A stretch of DNA of 64,000 bases from CBDBGD01 sp965205235. GTDB lineage: Bacteria; Chloroflexota; Dehalococcoidia; Lucifugimonadales; UBA1127. Location of the stretch: contig CBDBGD010000008.1 of the NCBI GenBank assembly GCA_965205235.1, forward strand, positions 62,001 to 126,000, in the 5' to 3' direction. Made by a program: the position numbers and the translations under genes. Below are positions 52,179-60,868 of the stretch, one piece after another (the first letter of the stretch is position 1; every line of letters begins with the position of its first letter). The notes under the pieces were generated by a model that was given only the letters and a program-made list of their open reading frames with translations, was not told where the DNA came from and made no database searches.

Positions 52179-53288
52179 GTGAAGAGCGTTGAGATCGATC
52201 GCAGCAAACCCCTGGCCGGCGAGCCCCATACCGGACATAACCGCTGGCACCCTGACCTCACGCCCGTCCTGGAGGTGGACGAGGGAGAGGAGGTCGTCCT
52301 TCCCACGCGGGACGCGCTCGACGGGCAGTTTGACGCCTCCACCACCGTGGCCGACTTCGGCAACCTCAACCCCGGTCCCATCCATCCGCTCACGGGGCCG
52401 GTCTACGTGAAAGGCGCCGGCCCGGGGGACCTGCTGGAGGTGGAATTCCTGGACATCCAGCCCGAACCGTGGGCGTTCACGTGCATCATCCCTGGGCTGG
52501 GCTTCTTGCGAGACCTGTACGAAGCCCCCTTCATGGTGCACTGGAACATCGCCGATGGCTGGGCGACGTCGCCCCAGCTTCCGAATGTGCGCATCAAGGG
52601 CGCGTCGTTCATGGGCGTATCGGGCGTGGCGCCGTCGCACGACGAGGTGCAGCGTTGGGCGCAACGGGAGCAGGACCTGGTGGGCCGCGGCGGCTTTGCC
52701 TTCCCCCCCGATCCTGGGGGTGCAGTCCCCGTCGACGGGGCGGCCGCCACCGACGGCCTGCGGACCGTCCCGCCCCGGGAGAACGGCGGCAACTTCGACG
52801 TCAAGCAGCTCTCAAGCGGGTCGAAGCTCTACCTGCCCGTCTCCGTCGAGGGTGCTCTCTTCTCGACTGGTGACGCCCACTTCGCCCAGGGCGACGGCGA
52901 GGTGTGCGTGACCGCCGTCGAGATGGGGGCGACGGCCAACGTGCGCTTCCGGGTGCTCAAGGGCGAGGCGAGCCGTCGGAATATCCAGGCGCCCCTGTTC
53001 AGCCGCAGCGACTACTTCATCGACCCCGCTTGGGCGTCGCCGCAGAGGTTCACCGCGACGATGGGCATGCCCATCGCTCCGGACGGCACGAACGAGGGCG
53101 AGAACCTGACCCTGGCCTGCCGGAACGCTCTCCTGGCCATGATCGACCTGCTGGTAGACCGGGGCTGGAGCAGGGAGCAGGCGTACTGCATCTGCAGCGT
53201 GGCGGTTGACCTGCGCATCAGCAACGTGGTGGACGTTCCCAACTACGTGGTCTCGGCCCTCCTGCCGGAGGACATGTTCGTCCAGTAG
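52179..53288 (+). CDS. Acetamidase/formamidase family protein
   Basis: 369 aa from the GTG at 52179, chosen because AAAGGAG lies seven bases upstream and the promoter is just before it. Family landmarks: the TTVADFGNLNPGPIHPLTGP segment, with VYVKGAGPGDLLEVEFLDI after it; ENGGNFDVKQLSSGSKLYLP near 205-225; VEGALFSTGDAHFAQGDGEV, whose GD-x-H-x-x-Q-G-D-G-E is the signature; and a C-terminal helix AYCICSVAVDLRISNVVD. It hydrolyses formamide, acetamide or similar short amides to ammonia and the acid. Confidence 0.93.
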   Translation: MKSVEIDRSKPLAGEPHTGHNRWHPDLTPVLEVDEGEEVVLPTRDALDGQFDASTTVADFGNLNPGPIHPLTGPVYVKGAGPGDLLEVEFLDIQPEPWAFTCIIPGLGFLRDLYEAPFMVHWNIADGWATSPQLPNVRIKGASFMGVSGVAPSHDEVQRWAQREQDLVGRGGFAFPPDPGGAVPVDGAAATDGLRTVPPRENGGNFDVKQLSSGSKLYLPVSVEGALFSTGDAHFAQGDGEVCVTAVEMGATANVRFRVLKGEASRRNIQAPLFSRSDYFIDPAWASPQRFTATMGMPIAPDGTNEGENLTLACRNALLAMIDLLVDRGWSREQAYCICSVAVDLRISNVVDVPNYVVSALLPEDMFVQ

Positions 53289-53331
53289 CCGCGACGGGTC
53301 GGGACGTTTGGGCGCTCCGAGCGCTGTGTCG

Positions 53332-54021
53332 CTACTGGGCTTCGGGCGACGGGATGGTGGGGTCTGCGGCGCGCAGTGTGAAGTACTCCATGAGCGGCGC
53401 GAACTCGTTGTAGACGCGGCGGAGCTCGCCCACCGGCTCGTCGTGGAGGTCCACCCGCAGGTCCGTTCGGGAGAAGACCTCCCGGTCGAACACGACCAGG
53501 CCGGAGGAGCGCTGCCCGCCGTGCTGGCCGCCGGCGTCTCGCCCGGCCTCGATGGCCCGCAGTAGGCGCTCCTCCAGCACCTCGTCCTCAGACTCCTCGA
53601 AACCGCGTGCGATGGCCTCCGCCACGTGTCCGCCCAAGAGCACGTTGCCCATGGCCACGTAGTCGCGGCCGGTGATGTGCCCCGCCCAGTCCTTGTTCTC
53701 ACTGCCCGTGCGGGCGGCTGAGTTGCCGTCCCTGTCGACGATCCCTATCTGTCGGTGCTCGATGTAGGGGTCGCTGGCGGCGACCTCCTCCAGCACCTTG
53801 GGCGCGGAGAAGCCCTGCTCCAGGAGGCGCAGGGCCAGTCGGCCCAATCGAGGGTCTGTGCTGGCCTGCGTGGCGACAGCGCCGACGTTCGCCTGGACGT
53901 AAGGACACCGGCTGGCCACGGCCATGGAGCGGGTAGTGATCCCCACGCCAAGTGCGCCGGTCCGCCGGCAACGGCCCATTATAGAGAACGTGTGAAAAGA
54001 GATGCCGCGTACAAGGTCCAT
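53332..54021 (-). CDS. DUF1028 family (Ntn-hydrolase-like) protein
   Basis: 229 aa from the ATG at 54021, preceded by AGGAG. It opens MDLVRGISFHTFSIMGRCRR; the T-F-S-I strand followed by GALGVGITTRSMAVASRCPY and VGAVATQASTDPRLG matches DUF1028. GLVVFDREVFSRTDLRVD and YNEFAPLMEYFTLRA close the domain. The family is often annotated as major pilin protein FimA-like or lies beside gamma-glutamyl and oxidoreductase genes; its reaction is unproven. It converges on the acetamidase gene (43 bases apart) and is divergent from the DAO gene. Confidence 0.85.
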   Translation of the reverse strand: MDLVRGISFHTFSIMGRCRRTGALGVGITTRSMAVASRCPYVQANVGAVATQASTDPRLGRLALRLLEQGFSAPKVLEEVAASDPYIEHRQIGIVDRDGNSAARTGSENKDWAGHITGRDYVAMGNVLLGGHVAEAIARGFEESEDEVLEERLLRAIEAGRDAGGQHGGQRSSGLVVFDREVFSRTDLRVDLHDEPVGELRRVYNEFAPLMEYFTLRAADPTIPSPEAQ

Positions 54022-54144
54022 GACGTGCTCCTGCCGATGGGGGTTGGAAGACGGGGCCATTGTTGACCAACGGTCAGTGTTCGTCAATCGCCATGGGGCC
54101 GCAGGCCGGTGCTGCGTAGCTTGTGGCGCCCAACTTCGCCATGC

Positions 54145-54150
54145 TACCAT
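54145..54150 (+). promoter_or_regulatory. -10 box TACCAT, six bases before the DAO start codon
   Basis: TACCAT-ccggcg-ATG. No ribosome binding site; predicted leaderless transcript. Confidence 0.4.
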
Positions 54151-54156
54151 CCGGCG

Positions 54157-55344
54157 ATGATCGCTAGCCGAGGAAACAGAGGGCAGCCGACAGCCGACGC
54201 AGTGGTCGTGGGCGGCGGGGTCATAGGCTGCAGCATCCTCTACAACCTGGCGACCCTGGGCATGAAGCGCCTCCTTCTGCTGGAGCAGGGCATCCTGGCG
54301 GGCGGCGGCAGCGGCCTGTCCCAGGCCATCCTGCGGCTGCACTACTCCAACCCCATCACCACGCTGCTGTCGTGGCACAGCCTCAAGCTGTTCCAGGACT
54401 TCGAGGAGGCCGTGGGCGGGCCCTCCGGGTACGTGCGCACGGGCTACCTCCTCCTCGCCGCCGCCGAGGACCGCGAGGCCCTGGAAGCGAACGTGGCCAT
54501 GCAGCGGGAGATGGGCGTGGACACCCACGTCCTCTCCCAGGCTGAGGCTCGGGAGGTCGCGCCCATGCTCGACGTGGACGACGCGGCCGGCATCGCCTAC
54601 GAGCCCCAGTCGGGCTACGCCGACCCCTCGTCCGTGGCGACCACCTACGCCCGACGCGCTCGGGACATGGGCGCAGAGGTGCGACTGTCGACGGAGGTGA
54701 CGGCCATCCGGCTCGCGGGCGGGCGGGTCGTGGGGGTGGAGACGCCGGCGGGCGTCGTGGCGACGCCGACCGTGGTTGTCGCGGCGGGGCCGTGGTCGAA
54801 CTCGCTGCTCGCCTCCGTGGGCGTCGACCTGCCGCAGAAGCCCATGCGGCACCAGGTGCTCACGCTAGAGCGTCCGCTCGACGTGCTGCCCTCGCACCCG
54901 ACGGTGGCGGACCTCATCAACGAGTTCTCCTTCCGGCCCGAGGGCGGAAACCTGACCCTCCTCAGCTACGGCGAGGAGGACTGCGAGCTGGAAGGCTACA
55001 ACCCTGGCGTGGAGATGCGGCTGGCGTCGGAGGCGCTGCCACGACTGGCGCGGCGATGCCCTGCGTTCGCCCAGGCCACGTTCCGAGGAGGCTGGGCCGG
55101 CCTCTTCGACGTCACGCCGGACTGGCACCCCATCCTCGACCGGGTGGAGGGCATCGAGGGACTGTACGCCGCGACGGGGTTCAGCGGGCACGGCTTCAAG
55201 CTGTCGCCGATGGTGGGGGTGGCGATGGCGGAGCTCATCGCCCAGGGCCGCTCGACGAGCTTTGACATCACGCCGCTGCGATGGAGCCGCTTCCGCGAGG
55301 GAGCACTGATGGACTCCCGCTACCGCTACCGCGTCCTGGCCTGA
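54157..55344 (+). CDS. FAD-dependent oxidoreductase, DAO family (sarcosine/dimethylglycine oxidase beta-like)
   Basis: 395 aa from the ATG at 54157. The dinucleotide fold starts DAVVVGGGVIGCSILYNLAT (G-x-G-x-x-G), then LLLEQGILAGGGSGLSQAIL, the loop after the FAD-binding acidic residue. GYVRTGYLLLAA, VVVAAGPWSNSLLASVGVDLP and the C-terminal GLYAATGFSGHGFKLSPMVG are DAO signatures. There is no histidine flavinylation motif that I can identify with certainty. It oxidises a secondary or primary amine (sarcosine, glycine betaine derivatives or an amino acid). It lies in a cluster with acetamidase and DUF1028. Confidence 0.9.
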   Translation: MIASRGNRGQPTADAVVVGGGVIGCSILYNLATLGMKRLLLLEQGILAGGGSGLSQAILRLHYSNPITTLLSWHSLKLFQDFEEAVGGPSGYVRTGYLLLAAAEDREALEANVAMQREMGVDTHVLSQAEAREVAPMLDVDDAAGIAYEPQSGYADPSSVATTYARRARDMGAEVRLSTEVTAIRLAGGRVVGVETPAGVVATPTVVVAAGPWSNSLLASVGVDLPQKPMRHQVLTLERPLDVLPSHPTVADLINEFSFRPEGGNLTLLSYGEEDCELEGYNPGVEMRLASEALPRLARRCPAFAQATFRGGWAGLFDVTPDWHPILDRVEGIEGLYAATGFSGHGFKLSPMVGVAMAELIAQGRSTSFDITPLRWSRFREGALMDSRYRYRVLA

Positions 55345-55371
55345 CGGCGGCTCGGCGCAGCGGCGACTCGA

Positions 55372-55623
55372 GTCGATTCGTCCCGTTTTTCGCGTTTTTT
55401 CCCGGCTGCTCTGTGCCTGGGGTCGCGCCTTCAGCGCTCGAAACAGCTTTGAGGTTGAATCGCTGTTGTTCCGCGCCGGGATGGGGCGCAGCTTGGACTC
55501 GTTCTTTCGTCCGGCCATCGGAGAGAGGGGCCAGCTTGGGGGTTGTTTCGCGAAGGCGGGCTGGAACCGCGGGGCACAGATACGAAACGAACGCCTCGCG
55601 AAAAAACCGCGGAACAACCTCCA
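55372..55623 (-). repeat. Dispersed ~255-bp element, copy 2 (inverted)
   Basis: Reverse complement matches 49268-49525 block by block, including GATTCAACCTCAAAGCTGTT and GTTGTTCCGCGGTT. Its internal stem is TTTCGCGAGGC...GCCTTCGCGAAA. Copies 1 and 2 face each other across thyX to the DAO gene. Confidence 0.7.
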
Positions 55624-55770
55624 GATAGGAAACAGGGGTTGCGTGAAGGGGGCGCGAAACAAGCGGCCAGCCGCCTAAGCCAACACGATGGGACGGCGAC
55701 TGTTGGAGGGGGAAAATGTCGAGGTTCCTGCGGAGGCAGGAACGGCGAATGGGCCGCCGCCGTTCGTGGG

Positions 55771-55889
55771 ACCCTTCGACAGGCTCAAGGCGAACGGCGG
55801 CTTCGGCAGGCTCAGGGCGACCCTTCGACAGGCTCAGGGCGACCCTTCGACAGGCTCAGGGCGACCCTTCGACAGGCTCAGGGTGAACG
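55771..55889 (+). repeat. Tandem array of a 22-bp type A REP unit
   Basis: Three consecutive 22-base units of ACCCTTCGACAGGCTCAGGG plus CG (55820, 55842, 55864; the last ends GTGA) preceded by two decayed units. The unit is imperfectly palindromic around CCTTCGACAGGCTCAGGG. Confidence 0.8.
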
Positions 55890-55910
55890 TCGGGCGCGGG
55901 CGCGTGCGAT

Positions 55911-55952
55911 CGGTGGGCATGGGGGTAGGGTAGGGGATGGAGGAGGTGGGGC
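55911..55952 (+). repeat. G-rich 40-bp motif, copy 2
   Basis: GGGCATGGGGGTAGGGTAGG then GG-ATGG-AGG-AGGTGGGG. Four G runs of three or more lie within 22 bases, a canonical G-quadruplex pattern. Confidence 0.55.
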
Positions 55953-56033
55953 ATAGGCGCGAATGGCACCGAGCGGGTGGGCCCACCCAACGGGACACAA
56001 CCCTCCTCAGTCTCCGCAGGGAGATGGGGCGCC

Positions 56034-57236
56034 CTAGCCCTCGATCCTTGGCCCGTAGAGGCGGACGGCGTTGTCCCAGAGGATCTTGCGCTTGGCGTCC
56101 TGCGAGATGGGCTGGACCAGGAACGCGTCGAGGGCCGTGTCCGGGTCGGGGGCGTCGGTGTGGGGGTAGTCGGTGTTCCACACGACGTGCTCACCCCAGC
56201 CCAGCGCGACCACCGCGGGCAGTGAGCCTTCGTCGCCGTCGCAGGCCACGAAGCCCTGGCGTCGGAAGTACTCGCTGGGGGCCAGGGGGAGCAGGGGCGC
56301 ATCGAACCACATGCCCTGTCGACGGGACTCGAGGGCATGGTCGTCGAGGCGGCTGAGCCACCACGGGAGCCAGCCAGCGTTGCCTTCGAGGAAGGAGACG
56401 CGCATCTTGGGGAAGCGCTCCAGGATGCCCATGTAGACCACGTGGCCCAGGGCAAGCATGTTCTCGAACGGGAAGCCCGTGGCGTGGTCCAGGGCCACCT
56501 GCTGCCCCGGCACTGCGTGGCGAGGCTGATAGCGGGCGGAGGTGTGGGGCGTGCCGCTGCTGGCGCCGTGGAAGGAGAGGGGGAAGTCCAACTCCTCGGC
56601 CAGCGCCCAGAAGGGGTCGTAGGCGGGGTCTTCCCAGGCGAGGCCCCTGGCCGGCGCGGGCATCATCACCGTCACGTGGTTGAGCTCGGCCACGGCGCGG
56701 CGGGCCTCCGCCACCAGGCCGTCGACGTCATGCTGGTCGGGGATGGCGGCCACGGCGTAGAGGCGCGATGCGTCGGTGCTGCAGAAGTCGCGGGCCCAGG
56801 TGTTGTAGGCGCGGGTCACGGCCCAGAGCAGGCCTTGGTCGCGGTCGTGGACGCGGAGGAAGGGGAGGGAGCCGAGGTCCGGGATGCAGACCTGCTTGTC
56901 CCAGCCGAACTGGGCCATGTCCCGGAGGCGGCTCTCCGGGGTCCACTCGTCCTCGTAGGACTGTCCGTACTTGCGGGGCATGAAGTCCCTGGCCTGCGCG
57001 CGGCTCTGCCGGTTTGATCCGCCGCCCTGGATAGACGTGCGACGCCGGGGAGGCTCAGGGAAAAGCTCGCTGGGGAGGAACTGAGCGTAGCGACGCCCCT
57101 TGTGGAAGTTCTCGTCGTCGACGATGCGGATGCGGGGCCGGCGGTCGTAGTACTCGGGCTCGACCATCTCCACCCAGCAGGCGAAGATGTCCTGCATGTG
57201 AGCGTCGGCGTCGATGACCCTGAAACCGTCCTTCAT
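56034..57236 (-). CDS. Amidohydrolase-2 family protein, paralogue 8
   Basis: 400 aa, opening MKDGFRVIDADAHMQDIFAC with the Asp-x-His site at residues 9-13. It has SELFPEPPRRR near 54 where paralogues 1 and 5 have CELFPE, RDMAQFGWDKQVC, SFHGASSGTPHTSARYQPRH near 221, FLEGNAGWLPWWLSRLDDHA near 282 and WNTDYPHTDAPDPDTA near 355. Despite being 40 kb away, it is closest to paralogue 5 (14944): same length, same MKDGFRVIDADAHMQD opening and the same LESRRQGMWFDAPLLPLAPS type block. It is a stand-alone gene with repeats on its 3' side. Confidence 0.9.
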   Translation of the reverse strand: MKDGFRVIDADAHMQDIFACWVEMVEPEYYDRRPRIRIVDDENFHKGRRYAQFLPSELFPEPPRRRTSIQGGGSNRQSRAQARDFMPRKYGQSYEDEWTPESRLRDMAQFGWDKQVCIPDLGSLPFLRVHDRDQGLLWAVTRAYNTWARDFCSTDASRLYAVAAIPDQHDVDGLVAEARRAVAELNHVTVMMPAPARGLAWEDPAYDPFWALAEELDFPLSFHGASSGTPHTSARYQPRHAVPGQQVALDHATGFPFENMLALGHVVYMGILERFPKMRVSFLEGNAGWLPWWLSRLDDHALESRRQGMWFDAPLLPLAPSEYFRRQGFVACDGDEGSLPAVVALGWGEHVVWNTDYPHTDAPDPDTALDAFLVQPISQDAKRKILWDNAVRLYGPRIEG

Positions 57237-57288
57237 GGCGCTCCTCCCAGGCTGGTGGTTTCACGGTAGGGCTGCGCGCCCGATGCTG

Positions 57289-57963
57289 TCAAGCGGCGCC
57301 GCCAGGTGCATCGAGCACGACGGGGTAGTCCATCGGGCCCCAGTCGACGTCGGGGTGGGACATCATGAGGTGGACAAACACGGGCACGAGAGTGGCCATG
57401 ATGCGCGCGCCATCCTGGACCTGGGAGCGATTGACGGAGCTACCCCACGTCGCACCCCCGTGCATAAGCTGGATCCGCAGCACGTAGAGCCGGTCGAACA
57501 GGGTGCTGAGGATGAAGTGGGTGTCGCGCTGGGCCAGGGCCTGATTGACGTGCCGCGTGGCCTGCTCGAAGGTGTATTCCCAGTTGTCGTAGCCCCTGCC
57601 GCCGTGGTGCTCCCAGAAGGGGTGGTAGACGTAGCGGTTCTGCAGGAGGAGGCGGATGGGGCCGGAGAATGTCTCCCAGATAGCGTCGTAAATTGTGTTG
57701 TCAGAGTCCAGGGACAGGATGTTGCGGAAGAAGCCGGCGAACCGCTCCCGCGCAGTTGAGGTGGGATCGCGGGAGACCTCCTTGGCATAGGCGGCGTTGA
57801 AGGCTATCCAGTAGAAGATGAACGCTGCATCGTGGTCGCTTTCCCCTTCCTGCTCCGCTCGACACAGCCAGCTCAGCGCCCGACGCATGCGGAGCCCCAG
57901 CGGGCCCGGCAGCGTTTCCCGGACCTGCTCCCACTGTGCGGTTAGCTCATCGCAAGACGGCAT
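57289..57963 (-). CDS. HEPN-domain protein (putative RNase/RNA-associated)
   Basis: 224 aa from the ATG at 57963. It is helical throughout: SWLCRAEQEGESDHDAAFIF, YWIAFNAAYAKEVSRDP, then in the C-terminal half VLRIQLMHGGATWGSSVNRS. The R-I-Q-L-M-H segment is the R-x4-6-H HEPN motif, which forms the ribonuclease site in many toxins, with G-G-A-T after it as in plain HEPN proteins of unknown partner. No MNT antitoxin gene is adjacent. The cupin gene lies 173 bases upstream on the same strand; a CCCCTGC/GCAGGGG hairpin lies between. Confidence 0.65.
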   Translation of the reverse strand: MPSCDELTAQWEQVRETLPGPLGLRMRRALSWLCRAEQEGESDHDAAFIFYWIAFNAAYAKEVSRDPTSTARERFAGFFRNILSLDSDNTIYDAIWETFSGPIRLLLQNRYVYHPFWEHHGGRGYDNWEYTFEQATRHVNQALAQRDTHFILSTLFDRLYVLRIQLMHGGATWGSSVNRSQVQDGARIMATLVPVFVHLMMSHPDVDWGPMDYPVVLDAPGGAA

Positions 57964-57998
57964 GGTCGTAGGGTAAGGGATGGGAGAGGCTAGGGGAA
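57959..57998 (+). repeat. G-rich 40-bp motif, copy 3
   Basis: GGCATGGTCGTAGGGTAAGG then G-ATGGGAGAGGCTAGGGG. The CAT inside it is the start codon of the HEPN gene, so this copy abuts that gene's 5' end. Confidence 0.45.
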
Positions 57999-58096
57999 GA
58001 GACGGGTGGCAGTGGAGGTGCGCCCCCTGCCTTTGCAGGGGCAGGCTCTGCACCCTCATCCTGGGGTGTCGGGCTGCGGCGGTTGGGCCGCTGGCT

Positions 58097-58125
58097 AGTC
58101 AGGCCCTTCGACAGGCTCAAGGTGA
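58097..58125 (+). repeat. REP type A unit
   Basis: GCCCTTCGACAGGCTCAAGG followed by TGATCGGG, 12 bases downstream of the cupin stop codon. Confidence 0.6.
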
Positions 58126-58136
58126 TCGGGATACTG

Positions 58137-58532
58137 TCAAGAAGAGGCGGACTCGTCGCGGTGGGCGGCTGGGGGTTGGCCTTCGAGGTAGGTGGTGTGG
58201 GCGAAGGGGTCGGGGACGGGGAAGAAGGCGAGGACGTGAGCGTCGTCGTCGCCGACGGAGGTGAAGGCGTGGGGGACGCGCGGCGGGACGACGATGGTGT
58301 GGTCGGGGCCGACGCGCTGGGTGTCGTCGCCGAGCCGGGCTTCCAGTGCGCCCTGGAGGACGACGATGAGCTCGTCAGCCTCGTGGTAGTGGAGGGGGGC
58401 GCCTGCACCGGGGCTGACCTGGCTGTAGGCGAGGGTGCTGGAGACGCCCTGGTCGGGGCCGGCGATGTTCCACATGCGGTAGTTGGGTCGCCAGGGGGTC
58501 TCGGGGACGGCTCTGTGGTCGATGATGGACAT
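58137..58532 (-). CDS. Cupin-domain protein
   Basis: 131 aa, ATG 58532 with AAAGGAG. Single beta-barrel: cupin motif 1 is PLHYHEADELIVVLQG (H-x-H-x3-E-x6-G), motif 2 is PPRVPHAFTSVGDDDAH (P-x-x-x-x-H). All metal-binding residues (His, His, Glu, His) are present. Such small cupins include sugar-binding, dioxygenase-like and oxygen-scavenging proteins; the function is not assignable. A type A REP unit follows its stop. Confidence 0.85.
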   Translation of the reverse strand: MSIIDHRAVPETPWRPNYRMWNIAGPDQGVSSTLAYSQVSPGAGAPLHYHEADELIVVLQGALEARLGDDTQRVGPDHTIVVPPRVPHAFTSVGDDDAHVLAFFPVPDPFAHTTYLEGQPPAAHRDESASS

Positions 58533-60691
<2,159 letters not shown>

Positions 60692-60800
60692 GTGTCTGTT
60701 TCTTACGTGTGGTCCCTTTTACCGGACCTTCTTCCCACATTCCAGCTGTTAAGGTGCTCTTGCGCGCCGCGAGCGTTACCACCCGCGAGGCGTACCCGCC

Positions 60801-60829
60801 ATGTTGACAGGTTCCAAAGGGGTTGTCAA
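60801..60829 (-). promoter_or_regulatory. 16S rRNA promoter, TTGACA-17-CAACAT
   Basis: Minus-strand TTGACA (60829-60824), 17-base spacer, CAACAT (60806-60801). It gives a leader of about 100 bases before the mature 16S. The -35 and a TGTCAA downstream form a symmetrical pair. Confidence 0.55.
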
Positions 60830-60868
60830 GGAGGATACGGGGGTATTGAGAGGGTGGGGCCCGTGGGG

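Larger units (their letters stand above)
55345..56033. other. Gene-free, repeat-filled gap (689 bp)
   Basis: Mirrors the gap at 49033-49607. It contains the dispersed element in inverse orientation (55372-55623), a type C palindrome GTTCCTGCGGAGGCAGGAAC (55723-55742), tandem type A units (55771-55889) and the G-rich motif (55911-55952). No protein recognised. Confidence 0.7.

Noticed and set aside
55771..55889. Possible CRISPR array
   Set aside because: The 22-base units are contiguous with no variable spacers, and the unit recurs singly elsewhere as a REP element; no cas genes.
49033..55952. Insertion sequence or integrase-bearing island
   Set aside because: No transposase, integrase or target-site duplication was found; only the paired repeats remain.
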